A stretch of DNA of 64,000 bases from Ampullaceana balthica. Its lineage: Eukaryota; Mollusca; Gastropoda; Lymnaeidae. A model generated the notes under the pieces. It did not search any database and was not told where the DNA came from. It was given only the letters and a program-made list of their open reading frames with translations. The translations under genes were made by a program, and so were the position numbers. The number at the start of each line of letters is the position of its first letter. The first letter of the stretch is position 1. The stretch lies in contig CALYLW010000965.1 of assembly GCA_944989445.1 (NCBI GenBank), forward strand, positions 62,001-126,000. Direction: 5' to 3'. Of this stretch, positions 21,363-33,408 are shown in pieces.

Positions 21363-21939
21363 AGCAGCAAATTAATGTAATAAACTTGTGGCATATGTAG
21401 TAGTTTAAATTTTAAGGCATAACTATATTAAAATGGATGCTTGGACTGTGATTAGGACTTATAGATTTATTAAAGATCTCATGAATATTCCAAAGCATCT
21501 TATGCTTCTTTTTACCTGATCCTCATCGGATTTACAACTTCACAAGAATCTTGGTAAAGAATTAGCCAAAAAAACATTTTCATTATTAAAAAAGGGATTT
21601 GATGTATACAATTTGACGTCCACTAAATCTTCAAACACACCATTTACAAAATGTTTGTAAAAAGAATTGCTATGGACATTTTAAAAAAAATTGAATATTT
21701 GTATATCTTAGTCTACCAATACCTTACTACAATATTAATTCTATCTAGTGGTCTTCTATTTATCAACTGTAAATGAATACTGAGATAATTATGGGCTTAT
21801 GAACACAGTGCGTTCTATTATAGTAAAATATGTTAGGCCACTTCTCACCCTCTCTGTCAACTCAAAAGCCAATACTTAACTATTTTTAAAAGTCTATTGG
21901 GAATATTTTTGAAACTATAATGGCAGAAATTATTCTCTA

Positions 21940-22830
21940 AAGTACCGCCATGTGCTTTGTAAATATTTAAAATCTTATAGGCCTATGGTGCATTGCACAT
22001 CGTGCAAATTAAACATGCCTCGGACTAGACCCCTCTACCTATAGGTCTTGCCAAATATTTAGGCCCACTCCATCACCAGCTTATTCTATATTTTCTATTT
22101 CAAAATTAATGCCTATTGACATTTGCTATGCATTAATGAACATTGACCATTATTATATTATGATCACTATAATACTATTGAAGCTATTGACAATCTAATT
22201 GTAACAGATACAAACTATTGACTAAAGTGTTTTAAGCATGACCGTGTCAAACCATGTGCTTTGGACCTTGGACATATTTTAAGTCCTATACGTTTAAGGT
22301 ATATTGCACACCACGCAAATTTAATATTTAAATTTCTTGAACTCTTCTACTCTGCCTGTAGACCGTCATGAATTTCAATTATTTTCATTAATAATACTAA
22401 TGACAACTTAAATGTAATGAATGTAATGGACATTAACTATTCACTAAAGCATGGCCATGGGCCATGTGCTTTGTAAATATTTAAAATCTTACATTTCCTA
22501 GTGTGCTATGTAATCCATGCTAATTTACTATTACTCGTACTTGTTACACTTTCCCTATAGTATAGTTTTAGGCTTTAACTTTAGGCCTTGCCAAATATTT
22601 ACACCCACTACATCACTGGCTTATTTAATATCTGAATCTGCTATTCAAAATTTAATGCAAAATATGCTAGTTAATGACTATTACTATTTTTATTGGTAAA
22701 ATATAAAATGCAATTAAAACTATTGACACATTTAGTTGACACTTACTACTCAGTGACTGCCGAGAATGAATCATAAAACAAATAAAATGGCCATGGCATG
22801 TGCCGTGGACCATTAAAAATGTTTTCAATC
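21940..22830. repeat. diverged tandem repeat, ~250-490 bp unit
   Basis: The block CCATGTGCTTTGTAAATATTT followed by TTGCACA.C..GCAAATT, then CTTGCCAAATATTTA and CACTAC/CCATCAC occurs at about 21948, 22250 and 22460, with a partial copy at 22790. Divergence is high. No gene is seen. Confidence 0.55.
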
Positions 22831-23149
22831 CTTACAACTGTCAGATTAAAATTAGTATTAGGTTATGGCATATTTAAATACGGCCATACAATCTTATGAG
22901 CAATAAACAATAGATCAATAGAAGCAGTGAATAATAAGCCTGATATAGTTCGACTCAACTTAAACATTTTTTTAACACAATGGCGGCTTATCGTCATGCC
23001 GTCAATAATACTATCAATTGTGAAATGGGGCGAATTTAATTAAATTTAAACGGCTGAAGCTATAAACATAGATATATAACCATTTCAAATGAAATAATTA
23101 CCTGTTTCTTAATAATTCAATTATGCAATCAAACGCAAAGACGAAATTT

Positions 23150-23470
23150 ATACTTAATATACTGTCGAAATATCAACTAAAGTTAAAGATAACTTAATAC
23201 AACCCTCAGATAGACATAAGGATAAAAACACCTTTCTTATTCCGTATGCAAGAACAAACACATACAAGTTTTCCTTCTTCCCGTCCGGAATTCGGGCGTG
23301 GAATGGGTTGCCTGAAGAATCCAGGAAAACCAACACTTTATCAACATTTAAATCTCTAATAAAAATGCAGGACTAAACACAAACCATAGATAAGCGTAGG
23401 ACGCAATAATCTTCTGTATAGAAGGAGCGTCTGTAAACAGATAAGATAAGATAAGATAAGATAAGATAAA
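23150..23470 (+). mobile_element. LINE 3' end (Jockey/CR1/L2-like) with (GATAA)n tail
   Basis: Plus-strand translation gives ...PYARTNTYKFSFFPSGIRAW, then NGLPEES and TFKSLI, the typical C-terminal end of Jockey/CR1/L2-type LINE ORF2 proteins. It is followed by a short 3' UTR (GGACGCAATAATCTTCTG, GGAGCGTCTGTAAACA) and six or more GATAA units. The copy is severely 5'-truncated. Confidence 0.75.
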
Positions 23471-23991
23471 GTAATTCCATTGTCAATTTGTCGATTCTAG
23501 TAGGGCGGAAGTTTCTCATTAAGACAACTGATTTTTAAAAAACACCACATGTATACATCGGAACAATATTACAAATATATTGAATAAAAATAAACAAATT
23601 TAGTATAATATTAAAGAAAACGTATTTATTTTCTAGTAAATATTTAATATTTACTTATAAACATTTAAACTATAAACATGTTGCAATTTTTTGTTTAAAT
23701 AAAACAAATTTAATGTACGGAATGGATAATGAGTAAAAAATTGTCTTGTTAGTTTTACCGTTCCAATATAAAAAAATATATAATATAATATATTATATTA
23801 AAGCTTTTAAATTTAAAAATATAAATGATAATTAAATATTTTTTAAAAATATTTTTAAAAATTAAATTTTATTATTATTATTATTATCTTATTATTATTT
23901 TTTTAAACTTGAAATCTTACCTGGAGTGTTCTCAATTACTTTCAATTCAAAAAATGTATTGCGATAGAATACAATAATAATAAAAATATTT

Positions 23992-24770
23992 TAGGGCTGT
24001 TAACGATTAATTAAAATTTAATCGTTATATTTTGAAAAATTAACAATTAATTAATCTTTAATTTCGATTAAAGCCAAAAAATTAAAATGTATGATGTCAT
24101 AAGTAACGCCTATTAAACGTTCTTGTTGAAAATCTAAATAACACTGGAATGTCTCCTTTATTACTTTATATGTCATCTTTTCACCAACTTCGCAAAAAGA
24201 CAAGTATGTTGGCATTATTTGGTTCAAGTGATGAGCGGGTCTAATTGACAATATAACCAGCCGATCTGGACAATCCTTCACTTGGAACTGGAGTAACTGG
24301 TATGCACTAACCGGTCTTGGCAAGGAATTGCATTATCGGATATCGGTGTTCATTAACTTTCCACCATTGTAGAGGGTTAATGGATTCGGGAAGTTTCATC
24401 TCCATTTTGTAACGCTGTAATTCATCAGAAGAGCTGTGGTCATTTTCTGTCTCTGAGTCAGACTCCATTACTGCCATTAGCTTAATAGGCTTTTCATTTG
24501 GTTTGATAAGTAGGCGAAGTGTTAGAACCATGGTAGGCAAAAGTTTTCAACAATTTGAACATTCCCGTCAGTCAATAGTTTAAAACCAAAATGTTCATGT
24601 AATTTATCAGGCGCTATTTTAATTTAAATTTTAAATTTTATTTTATTTCATTTTTTTTTGACTTTCAATAATTTTTAAGTGATGGGTCGACTAATCGTTA
24701 AAAAATAATTTAATCGTTAATTTTTTTAAACGATTAATCTAGAAATTAATCGTTAATTTCCGAAGCCCTA
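23992..24770 (-). mobile_element. hAT remnant with perfect 8-bp duplication
   Basis: Termini TAGGGCTG and inverted ...AGCCCTA are flanked by AAATATTT on both sides (23984-23991 and 24771-24778). Subterminal CGATTAATT/AATTAATCG motifs are repeated. It contains the C-terminal end of a transposase on the minus strand. Confidence 0.85.
24051..24540 (-). pseudogene. hAT transposase C-terminal fragment
   Basis: The block INPLQWWKVNEHRYPIM followed by FLAKTG matches the start of the hAT dimerisation domain (the D/NPLxWW...YP.L..LA..L layout of ZBED-type hATs). The following part is frame-shifted and decayed. An acidic Ser-rich segment precedes it. Confidence 0.7.
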
Positions 24771-24778
24771 AAATATTT

Positions 24779-25485
24779 ATATTGAATAGCTTAAATAAGA
24801 AAAACAAAACTTCATTAATTAATCATTATGGGTTCCCGGGCCAAAACGTTGCAACATTTTAAATTTAAAACCCCTACAGTATAGATTTTAGTCTGAATCA
24901 TGCCTAATGTTTATCTATAATATTATTATGTCAGAACTCGATAATTTGTGGGAAAAAATGTGTCTGTTCCCATGTGAAATAATTAATACTGATTTTTAAA
25001 TTGAGCTAGATTACCTGTCACGCATTGCAGTAATGGCAGAAGAAAAAGATATTCAAAGAAAACTTGAAGTAATTTTTATATTTTAAAATAAAATACTATA
25101 CACCTTTACTTTGCGAGAGTGTAGGCTTACTCAACAGCTTTCCAAAATTTCATTGCGATCGGGTGAATAAAATAACATTTTTTAGCTTACATAAGAAAAG
25201 AAAACACATTAAGGTTCACCGGCCTAATTAGTGCAAGTATAATTTAAAATTAAAACCCTTATAAGGCTAATCATATTTTGAAGGAAATCAATTATTTATT
25301 AAAAATTATTTATAGTATTTAATACGAAAGCTGTAATTATATTTAAAATCATGATATTAGTAATAGTATATTACTAATAAATACAAAGGCATATTATTTC
25401 GTAAGGACCAAAGAAAAAAAAAGAATTAAATGTAAGTTAAGACTAATCTGCTAATACTAATACTAGGACTTGAGTTTACGACTAT
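24779..25485. other. AT-rich non-coding stretch
   Basis: No gene or recognisable element was seen. Confidence 0.4.
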
Positions 25486-25489
25486 CGAA

Positions 25490-26865
25490 TGATCACTCTT
25501 TACCACGTTTTTTTAATAACTTACTTTCGTTCCTTTTTGTCTGTTTGTCTGTCCGTAAAATATTTTTTAAATAGCTCATATAAAAGAAAAAAACGCCACT
25601 TTGGGCACCAGGTCAAAATATTTGTCACTGTCCTTCACGGTAGTAAACTACCGGAAAATATTTATAGACGAACATTGATTACACTCCATTACTGTTAAAA
25701 AAGGGAAAACAGTGAAAAGTAGTCATTTACAACCATTTAGCGTTAAATAACAGTATAAATGTGTTAAAAAACATTATATTTTTTACAGTATAAATTAATA
25801 CCGGATTTTATTGTAAATGAACTTAAATTACATTACGTTACTGTTTTTAAAAAAAAACAGTAAAAAAAAATTCATTTACAGCAGTTTAGTGTAAAATAAC
25901 GGTATAAACGTGTTAGAATACGTTGCATTTTTTAGTGTTGTTAAGTAACATTTTCCGATGGTAACAATTAAAAACTGTTAATAATTTCTCACTTACTAGG
26001 AGCCAGTGACCCAAAAGTAGTTTTTTTTTATTAAATAAAAAAACTGACTAATCACTAATTCTCCAACTTCCCGTGTAGGTAGAAGCATGAAACTTTGGTA
26101 AGTTGTTGAGTACACTTCCGTAATGGTAACAGGCGAAAAAAATTTGAAATTCACACTCATGGGGCCGGGGGCCCAACAACTTTTTTCCCCTTATATAGAC
26201 TTTATAAAAATTAAAAATCAATCATTCTATTTGCCGAGAAGGTAGAAGCTTTACAACGTTGAGCATTTGTAAAGCTACATTCCGCGAATGTAAAAGGTAT
26301 AAATTATCACTTACTGGGGGCCGCGGGCCAAAATTTTGTTTTTTTCTTTATATTTAAAACTGACTCATCACAAACTCTCCAAATATCCGTGAAGGTAGAA
26401 GCATGAAATTTGAGAACTTGCTGAGTACACTCTTATGACAATAATTGGCGAAAAATAATTTATAAAATCCATTCATTTGTGGCTGGGGGCCAAAACGCGT
26501 TTTTTTCTCCTTATATGGACTATATAAAACTGAATCAACACTAATTCCTCATCTTCCCGTGTAGGTAGAAGCATGAAACTTTGGGAAGTTGGTGAGTTTC
26601 CTCTTTCAATGGTAACATACAAAACAAAATAAAAATTATCACCTCAATAGGATTACTTGAAGTGATTCTTTACTTTTCGTTTTTGTTTTTTTTTCTGCAG
26701 AACCACGACAGACAGACGGACAAGATGGTGAAGTTAATATATGTAGTTTATGTATAATGATACAGATTGAAATCAATTGGTGTTTTGAATGTGTGTTACG
26801 CGGGTTCTCAACGGTAATTGAAATCCTAATTTCCTTAGCAGAGCGTGGGTATTTTTTTCTATATG
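25490..26865 (+). mobile_element. Helitron-like remnant with 165-bp monomers (cluster 2)
   Basis: Monomers recur at about 25950-26640 on the plus strand (GTAGGTAGAAGCATGAAAC, GTACACTTCCG). They are followed by GACAGACAGACGGACAAGATGGTG and GAAGTTAATATA, a module shared with 30430-30470 and 54800-54860. A degenerate 3' end (AGAGCGTGGGTATTTTTTTCTAT) lies at about 26838-26862. A separate AT-rich insertion occupies about 25690-25940. Confidence 0.5.
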
Positions 26866-26924
26866 AAAATTAACATATTGTAAAATAAAAGATAACTTTT
26901 TTTTGGTAAATTTAAAAGAGCGTT

Positions 26925-27547
26925 TATCTATCTATCTATTTATCTATTTATCCATCCATCCATCCATCCATCCATCCATCCTTCCATCCATCCATCCATC
27001 CATCCATCCATCCATCAATCCATCCATCCATCCATCCATCCATCCATCCATCCAACCATCCATCCATCCATACATCCATCCATCCATCCATCCATCCATC
27101 CGTCCGTCCATCCATCCATCCATCCATCCATTAATCCATCCAGCCATCCAGCCATCCACCCATCCACCTATCCATCTACCCACCCATTCACCCATCAATC
27201 CATCCATCCATCCATCCATCCATCGATCCATCCATCCATCGATCCATCCATCCTTCTATCCATCTACCCATCTATCCATCTACCCATCTACCCATCCATC
27301 CATCCATCCATCCATCCATCCATCCATCCATCAATACATCCATCCATCCATCCATCCATCCACCTATCCATCTACCCACCCATTCACATCCATCCATCCA
27401 TCCATCCATCCATCCATCCATCCATCGATCCATCCATCCTTCTATCCATCTATCCATCTATCCATCTACCCATCTACCCATCCATCCATCCATCCATCCA
27501 TCAATCCATCCATCCATCCAATCATCCATCCATCCATTTATCCATCG

Positions 27548-27581
<34 letters not shown>

Positions 27582-27625
27582 CCATCCATCCATCCATCCA
27601 TCCTTACATCCATCCACCCACCCTT
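26925..27625. repeat. (ATCC)n satellite, ~0.7 kb
   Basis: A long, slightly degenerate run of CATC/ATCC tetranucleotides. The 242-aa plus frame (HPSI repeats) and the minus frames (DGWM repeats) are translations of the satellite and are not genes. On its right it abuts a hAT transposase fragment. Confidence 0.95.
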
Positions 27626-29120
27626 TCTTAACCTTAACTTTAGAGAAGCTTCTGTCACAGCTGGTATTCAAAGTCCAGTAGATTGGCTCGTGTACGAAAA
27701 TCAAATCTGTTCTCCGAATTCTGTACTGCCAAAGCCTCACATGAATTTCTACACTAATCACATCATTTGAAAAAAAAATCTAACATAATATGGATACATA
27801 TTCGCTTCGATCGCCAACAGATTACTCTATAAATCTTTGACTGGAAGTTTTAAATAAAATGATACTGTATCAACTTCAAATTATAGAGAAAGTCAAAGCA
27901 TCCTTAAGTATTAAATTAGTTTCTCTGTAAGTAGCCTCTGCGAAGCAATTTAACACTATAATTTCGGGCCCCAGTCTTCAAAATAGTATATAATTCCAAA
28001 TGTAAAAAAAAACAAAAAACAAAGAAAAGAATCATATGTCTATGTGATAAGCAAAGTACCAGTGTCTATCCTTATATTTAGCCTTGTCTGCCTCTGTCAG
28101 ATTTTCAATAGCTTTCAAAGTATATTCACTATTTTGAATCCCTAAGTCTTTTTAATGCCTTGCCTATAGCAAAAATTAGTTTTTTTTCATTTGTGTGTTA
28201 CATGAAAAATAATGCGTAAAACTGTTTAAGTGTACCATAAATAGTTGGAAAGTTTGTTTGCGTTGTATCAGCACGTAAAGAAATCAGATTTAAAGAACTT
28301 TTTGAAAGAGATTTGGCTTTGAACTCCCGTATACTTATATCAATTAATTCCATTTATTTTATTGCAATTGTATTGCTTGTTGGATTTTACTGGTACATCA
28401 GTTTTCGCCTCTACAAGATAAGCGGCTTACAAATTTTAATCAGTTATAGGTACCAGCACATTAGCGTACTTTTTTATGCTACCTCAGCCCCTTGGTTCTT
28501 CAGATCAGTAGCATAAGCATTTTAGATTTTAGATTCGCTATGAAGTTTTAAGCTTTCGAGTTAGTAACGTTCATGTATTTTAAAGTGTATCCAATTTCTT
28601 TTTTAACGTTTCCACTGGATTTTCTGTTATTTAACCTTATTTTAAATTTTTCAGTTTAAAAAGCCAATGAACAATATGGAATTGGCCACTGCCCCCCCTC
28701 AAAAAAAAATTAAAAAAAAAGTACCGCACGTAGCAGTTGATGGGCCCATGATTTAAATTGATAGGTACAGGAATTTTCACTTCTACAAAAGGACCATCTG
28801 AAAAATTTGAAGACTCAAATAAGTTACCAGTAGATTATTGTCACCTTTTCATACTACTTACACCTTTTCGTTTTTTCAGTTCAGAGGCATAATTATCAGA
28901 AAAATTTATAATATTTACAATATAGACTTAGAAGTTTTGGCACTAGAAACGTTTATATTTTTACCATAGTTCGTTTATGAATTTTTAAAATTTCATTTTG
29001 ATAAAAATTTGCACTGTTTTTTTAAAATGTTCATTCTTAGAAGCTAATTAAGAACGAGGAATCTGCCGCCCCTTAAAAAGTGCCGCCCGGGGCATTGGCA
29101 CCGCTTGCCCCACTCCAATG
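27626..29120 (-). mobile_element. hAT-like transposon relic
   Basis: The minus strand at 27640-27760 encodes [12 protein letters not shown], a variant of the CERSFSKLK motif of hAT C-terminal domains, cut off by the (ATCC)n satellite. Further fragments toward 28100 are open over short stretches. A G/C-rich edge near 29070-29120 (GTGCCGCCCGG, CCACTCCAATGG) may be the 5' end. Ends and target duplications are not resolved. Confidence 0.4.
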
Positions 29121-29139
29121 GTTTAACTGCATCTTATTC

Positions 29140-30480
29140 TAAAGGGATCCTGATCCCGGCAATATCCTTTTCGGATTACGATCAAGCTTCCTCGTTCAAT
29201 GCTGATGATATCATGTAATATTGCTAGGTTTTAGTAATATACAAATAACCTTATATACTCATTCTATAGCCCATTCGTTCAAAAGCCGACCACCCGCTTT
29301 TGGAAGAGAATAGTATAATTAAACAACCCCGTAAAACAAAGTTTTTGACTATAAATCCCTTACCATCATCATCATCATCGCCCTTCGTCCCATCTGGGGC
29401 ATAGGCCGCGAACAAAGTCTCTCCAGGCATCCCGGTCCTGCGCCAGTCTCTCAATCTGCCCCCAGCTGTGCCCGCTCATTTTTGTGTCTGCCTCCAGTTC
29501 TCTTCTCCAGGTCATTTTGGGACGACCTCTTTTCCTCTTGCCTTGGGGGTTCCATGTGAGGGCTTGTCTCACAATGCTGGATGTAGGCTTTCTGAGAGTG
29601 TGGCCAATCCATCTCCATCTGCGCTGGCGTATTAGCTCTTCCACTGGGCTCTTGTTGTGTGCGTTGCCAGAGGTCCTCATTGGTGATGACATTTGGCCAG
29701 CGGATTCGGAGAATTGCTCGGAGACATGTATTTATAAAGGCTTGAAGCTTTTTAGAAATGGCTGCTGTTATTCACCATGTTTCTGCTCCATACAGTAGGA
29801 CAGGCTTTACTGTGGTGTTGAATATCCTGACCTTGGTATGAAGAGTCAAGTTGTTGCAGTTCCAAACTTTTTTTTAGCTGTTTAAATGATGATCTTGCTT
29901 TGCCAATTCTCACTCTTACATCGGCGTCTGTCCCTCCTTGTGTGTCGATGATGCTTCCAAGGTATGTGAAGCTATCCACCTCTTCCAGATTTGTTCCTTC
30001 CAGTGTTATTGGAGTGTTGCTTGATGTGTTTATTTTAAGGACTTTGCTTTTTCCCTTATGGATGTTCAGGCCAAGGCATGCAATCCCTTATATATGAGAC
30101 ATAACTTAAAGCATTGATTATGTTCTAACGTGACAAAAACTTACAGCCTGAAACTGAATGAATTCCACCTGGTTAAAACACGAGATGTGGTCACCGATGG
30201 CTGGCGTGAAGTCAAGTGACCCGTAAAATGTAAACAATAGCGACTTCTACATATATTGTTATATAGATAAACTAAAAATGCATTAATTTAATTACGTTAA
30301 GTTTTATCGATCTGAAATTTTTATACGATGCATTGTTAGGTGACACGGATTCATGTGCCAAATTTCAGCTCGATGGCTTAACGGAAAGTGGGTCATTTTA
30401 TAATTTTGTTTTTCCGCCCGCCCAAGACAGAGAGACAGAGAGACAAGATTTCGAAGTTAATATAAGAGATTTAAAAAAGT
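29140..30480 (+). mobile_element. Helitron-family repeat split by a LINE
   Basis: Outside the LINE, the sequence matches the repeat at 54360-54860 block by block: TTTTTGACTATAA..CCCTTATATATGAGACA, then the GATGTGGTCA.CGATGGCTGG block, ATGCATTAATTTAATT, ATCGATCTGAAA, CAGAGAGACA..., and GAAGTTAATATAAG. No coding region belongs to it. Confidence 0.6.
29362..30081 (-). mobile_element. 5'-truncated RTE-like LINE with (GAT)n tail
   Basis: On the minus strand, ORF2 C-terminal sequence ([52 protein letters not shown]) ends with a (GAT)5 tail at 29363-29380. It is flanked by a 9-bp direct duplication, AATCCCTTA (29354-29362 and 30082-30090, the last base shared with the tail). The frame changes once or twice. 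It interrupts the surrounding Helitron-family repeat. Confidence 0.85.
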
Positions 30481-30505
30481 GTATAACCCGCTCGCAAGCC
30501 AACCC

Positions 30506-30848
30506 TGTAGTAGAACTTATAGGTCAAGTAACAAGACTTCAACACACTTTGGTCTGGTTATCAACTATCTTTAATCACTCTATACAATCAACTGGGATCA
30601 ACTGTACAATCAACCACCTTGGCAGCTCGTATGCAATCCACCACCTAAACAGCTCGTATGCAATCAACCACATAAACAGCTCGTATGCAATCAATCTCGG
30701 TTGCCTCTTGAGCCGTACATTTATAGTCAGCTCTCCTCCAAGTCCATGACCACGCACGCTTACAGTTTACATCACAGACCATGTGTTTCATACTAGGTCA
30801 CGTCCTTGTATTCTCATGCAATATAAACACAAAAACACGTCTCTCACA
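30506..30848 (-). repeat. 3' LTR of the Gypsy-type element
   Basis: 343 bp, minus orientation, TG...CA ends. It contains three tandem ~26-bp repeats where the other LTR has two. Confidence 0.9.
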
Positions 30849-31068
30849 TCTCCCGTCTAACAAAACCAATTAAATGAATGACCCAGCTTATCAAGAGAAT
30901 AATACAATTAAAACATCGAACAATTCAGTAAATTAATTCTAACATTGAATCTTCAAAAGTCTATCAAAGCACACTGCACCTTTATGTCTCTTTATCTGGG
31001 TATCTCTTTGGTGGCTTCACCTGTCTCCCGTATCTTGTTGTTGTTGACTTCGCTGGCTGAGTTGCTGA

Positions 31069-31370
31069 TTACCCATTTCTACTAATGCTGAAAGTGTGTT
31101 CTTCATGCTCTATGTCTAGTGTGTCATACTCAAAAATATCTGTCACACCTCTCCTTCCTTGAAATGCCTGTCTCAGCATGTTGTTGTTTCGTCGGTATGT
31201 AATACCATCGTTAGTCTTAACGATGTATGACCTTGGCGTCGTTGCTGCTGACACGAGCCTTTATGTTCTTTCTGCATATACACTCTGCTTCCAGGCTGCA
31301 AGTGCGTACGTCTGTATATTCTGACTGTTTTATTGTAATATTTCTCCTGCTCTTTTTTCTTCTGACCCAC
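31069..31370 (-). pseudogene. Gypsy integrase C-terminal remnant
   Basis: Fragments in two frames: KEQEKYYNKTVRIYR with LQPGSRVYMQK, then TPRSYIVKTNDG and YRRNN. These are the usual C-terminal integrase blocks just before the 3' LTR of Gypsy elements in standard order. The catalytic core is missing. Confidence 0.7.
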
Positions 31371-31504
31371 ATTTTCTTAGTTTCTTTTGGATCAGCAAGT
31401 TTAGTTGTAATAGATTATATAGTCAAGTGACAAGTCTTTGACACACCCTGTCTTGTCTTTCACAGAGCATTTGATTGTTGTTTTGCTACAACAGGCAATG
31501 TTTC

Positions 31505-31867
31505 TCAACTGTATGTAGTGAGCCTTGCTGTTGATTTCTGCATTCTTCCCATTCTTAGTTGACTAAACAATCTGTGTGGCAGAATGTTTACTTGTGCGCC
31601 CGTGTCTAGTGTGAACACTACTGGCCTCTGACAGAGGCTCTGTTCAAGTGTGACGACTGCCCTCAATTCATCACTCGTTGCGTGTTGCGTGGACACACTT
31701 CCTAGGTAGAATGTATTTTGACTATAGTCCACCTGATCTTTTAGCTGACGGTTGACAACTTTTACACGTTTTGATTTGCAAATAGCAGAAAAATGATTCA
31801 ATTTTCCACAGATGTTGCATAGCTCCCAATAAGTAGGACATTTTTTAGGCTCACGTTTTTTTTCCAC
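31505..31867 (-). pseudogene. Gypsy gag zinc knuckle and protease start
   Basis: A CX2CX4HX4C zinc knuckle (C17, C20, H25, C30) is followed by the aspartic protease active-site block FTLDTGA at 85-91. It then ends at a stop after an LRMGRM segment. It overlaps the gag frame at 31851 and is offset from it, which may be a frameshift or a sequence change. Downstream pol is absent. Confidence 0.8.
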
Positions 31868-32408
31868 AACATTTACATTTTCCTGCTTTTATTTGTGTAC
31901 TTGACCTTACAGCTTGCTTGACATGTTGACTTGATTTCTCACATGCCTTTGAGTTCACAGGTTGAACATTCTTTTCTTCATTTAAAGCTTTGAGTTGCAA
32001 TTCTGACGTTTCCGCCGCTTGGCATATAATTTCAGCCTTGTTTAAATTCAGGTCTAATTCTCTCAGTAGTCTAGCCCTGAGATATTCATTATTTACTCCA
32101 GCCACAATTCTGTCCTTTATTAGCGTCTCTGTTAAATTTTCAAATTCACAATACTTTGCTTTAATTTTAAGGTCTGTTATAACATTATCGAAACTTTCTC
32201 CCTCACCTTGCTTTCTGGAGAAAAACACGTGTCTCTCGACTGTCACATTCTTTCTTGGCAAACAATAATTCTCGAATTTTCGTAACAAGCACTTCACTGA
32301 ATGAAAATCTGTGTCACAATCGTCACATTCCTGTCCAGTCCATTGGAAGGTATTGGACACTTCTATCGCTTCCTGGCCTATTACATGCAGCAGTTTCATG
32401 CTCTGCAC
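31851..32408 (-). pseudogene. Gypsy gag capsid region
   Basis: 185 aa of retroelement capsid type, with blocks F-QGEGESFDNVITDLK, YCEFENLTETLIKDRIVAG and the LR.RLLRE block. It ends near CKCCGKK, probably the first zinc knuckle. The N-terminus is in another frame (32408-32500 region). Confidence 0.75.
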
Positions 32409-32499
32409 TTCTTAGCTTTTTGTGTCGAGTCCACTGGCTATCTTGTATATCTGGAAAGACTGCTTAAATCTCTTCCAGTTGTCAGCCATGTTTCCATGT

Positions 32500-32662
32500 A
32501 GCTCCAGTGCTTGTGGCGGGTGGAGTCGGTCCATCTGACACTATGTAATAGATACGGCGTCAGTACTTCAAGTGTTATTGAGGTTCTTTACTTCTGACAC
32601 CATGTAATAGATTATGGCGTCAGTAATTCAAATAGTCTTGGGGTCAACCACTTCTGACACCA
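32500..32662 (-). repeat. triplicated primer-binding-site region next to the 5' LTR
   Basis: CTGACACCATGTAATAG (or CTGACACTATGTAATAG) occurs three times at ~60-bp spacing, at about 32536, 32595 and 32655. On the minus strand each reads ...TTACATGGTGTCAGAAG, that is, LTR end plus presumptive tRNA primer site. Confidence 0.7.
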
Positions 32663-32978
32663 TGTAATAGGACTTGTAGGTCAAGTACCAAGACTTCAAC
32701 ACACTGTGGTCTGGTTATCAACTGTCTTTAATCACTCTATATAATCAACTGGGATCAACTGTACAATCAACCACCTTGGCAGCTCGTATGCAACCCACCA
32801 CCTTAACAGCTCGTATGCAATCAACCTCGGTTGCCTCTTTAACCGTACATTTATAGTCAGCTCTCCTCCAAGTCCATGACCACGCACGCTTACATTTCAC
32901 ATCACAAACCACGTGTTTCATACTAGGTCACGTCCTTGTATTCTCATACAATATAAACACAACAACACGTCTCTCACA
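32663..32978 (-). repeat. 5' LTR of the Gypsy-type element
   Basis: 316 bp, minus orientation. It is highly similar to 30506-30848 and followed on the outer side by AACCC and a C run. Confidence 0.9.
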
Positions 32979-33335
32979 AACCCCCCCCCCAAATTTAAAA
33001 CCCCTCTAGATTTCAATCTGGGTGATAATTTATATATGTGTCAAGTTGGTGGAAATTCATTAATCCTTGTAAAACCGCAAGCGTAAAAAACGCAATCAAA
33101 TGTATTTTAAAAAAAAATACTAGGTGCCTGGTCATGCTAGTCGAAATTGGAGAAGATAATAAATATAAAGAAACCAAAGAGTGGTTTAAATTATTAAAAT
33201 AATATTTAAATGCTACGTAAGAAAAAATGACTGCAAGGGATCCCGGCTCCCAATATGTGATTATAAAAAAAATATTTTTTTGCAAATATAATAAATAACT
33301 TCCCAAAATATCTGTACTATCGTTTCATAAAGTAG

Positions 33336-33341
<6 letters not shown>

Positions 33342-33405
<64 letters not shown>
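33342..33405. repeat. (TA)n microsatellite
   Basis: A ~64-bp uninterrupted TA run. Confidence 0.9.

Positions 33406-33408
<3 letters not shown>

Larger units (their letters stand above)
30506..32978 (-). mobile_element. internally deleted Gypsy-type LTR retrotransposon
   Basis: LTRs at 30506-30848 (343 bp) and 32663-32978 (316 bp) begin TGTGAGAGAC and end TACA on the minus strand. They are flanked by the 5-bp duplication AACCC (30501-30505 and 32979-32983). The interior retains gag with a zinc knuckle, a protease start and the integrase C-terminus; RT, RNase H and most of integrase are deleted. The LTRs differ by one copy of a ~26-bp CAGCTCGTATGCAATC repeat (three versus two). Confidence 0.9.

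Noticed and set aside
26903..27761. Long open frames of HPSI and DGWM repeats
   Set aside because: They are six-frame translations of the (ATCC)n satellite, open in several frames at once.
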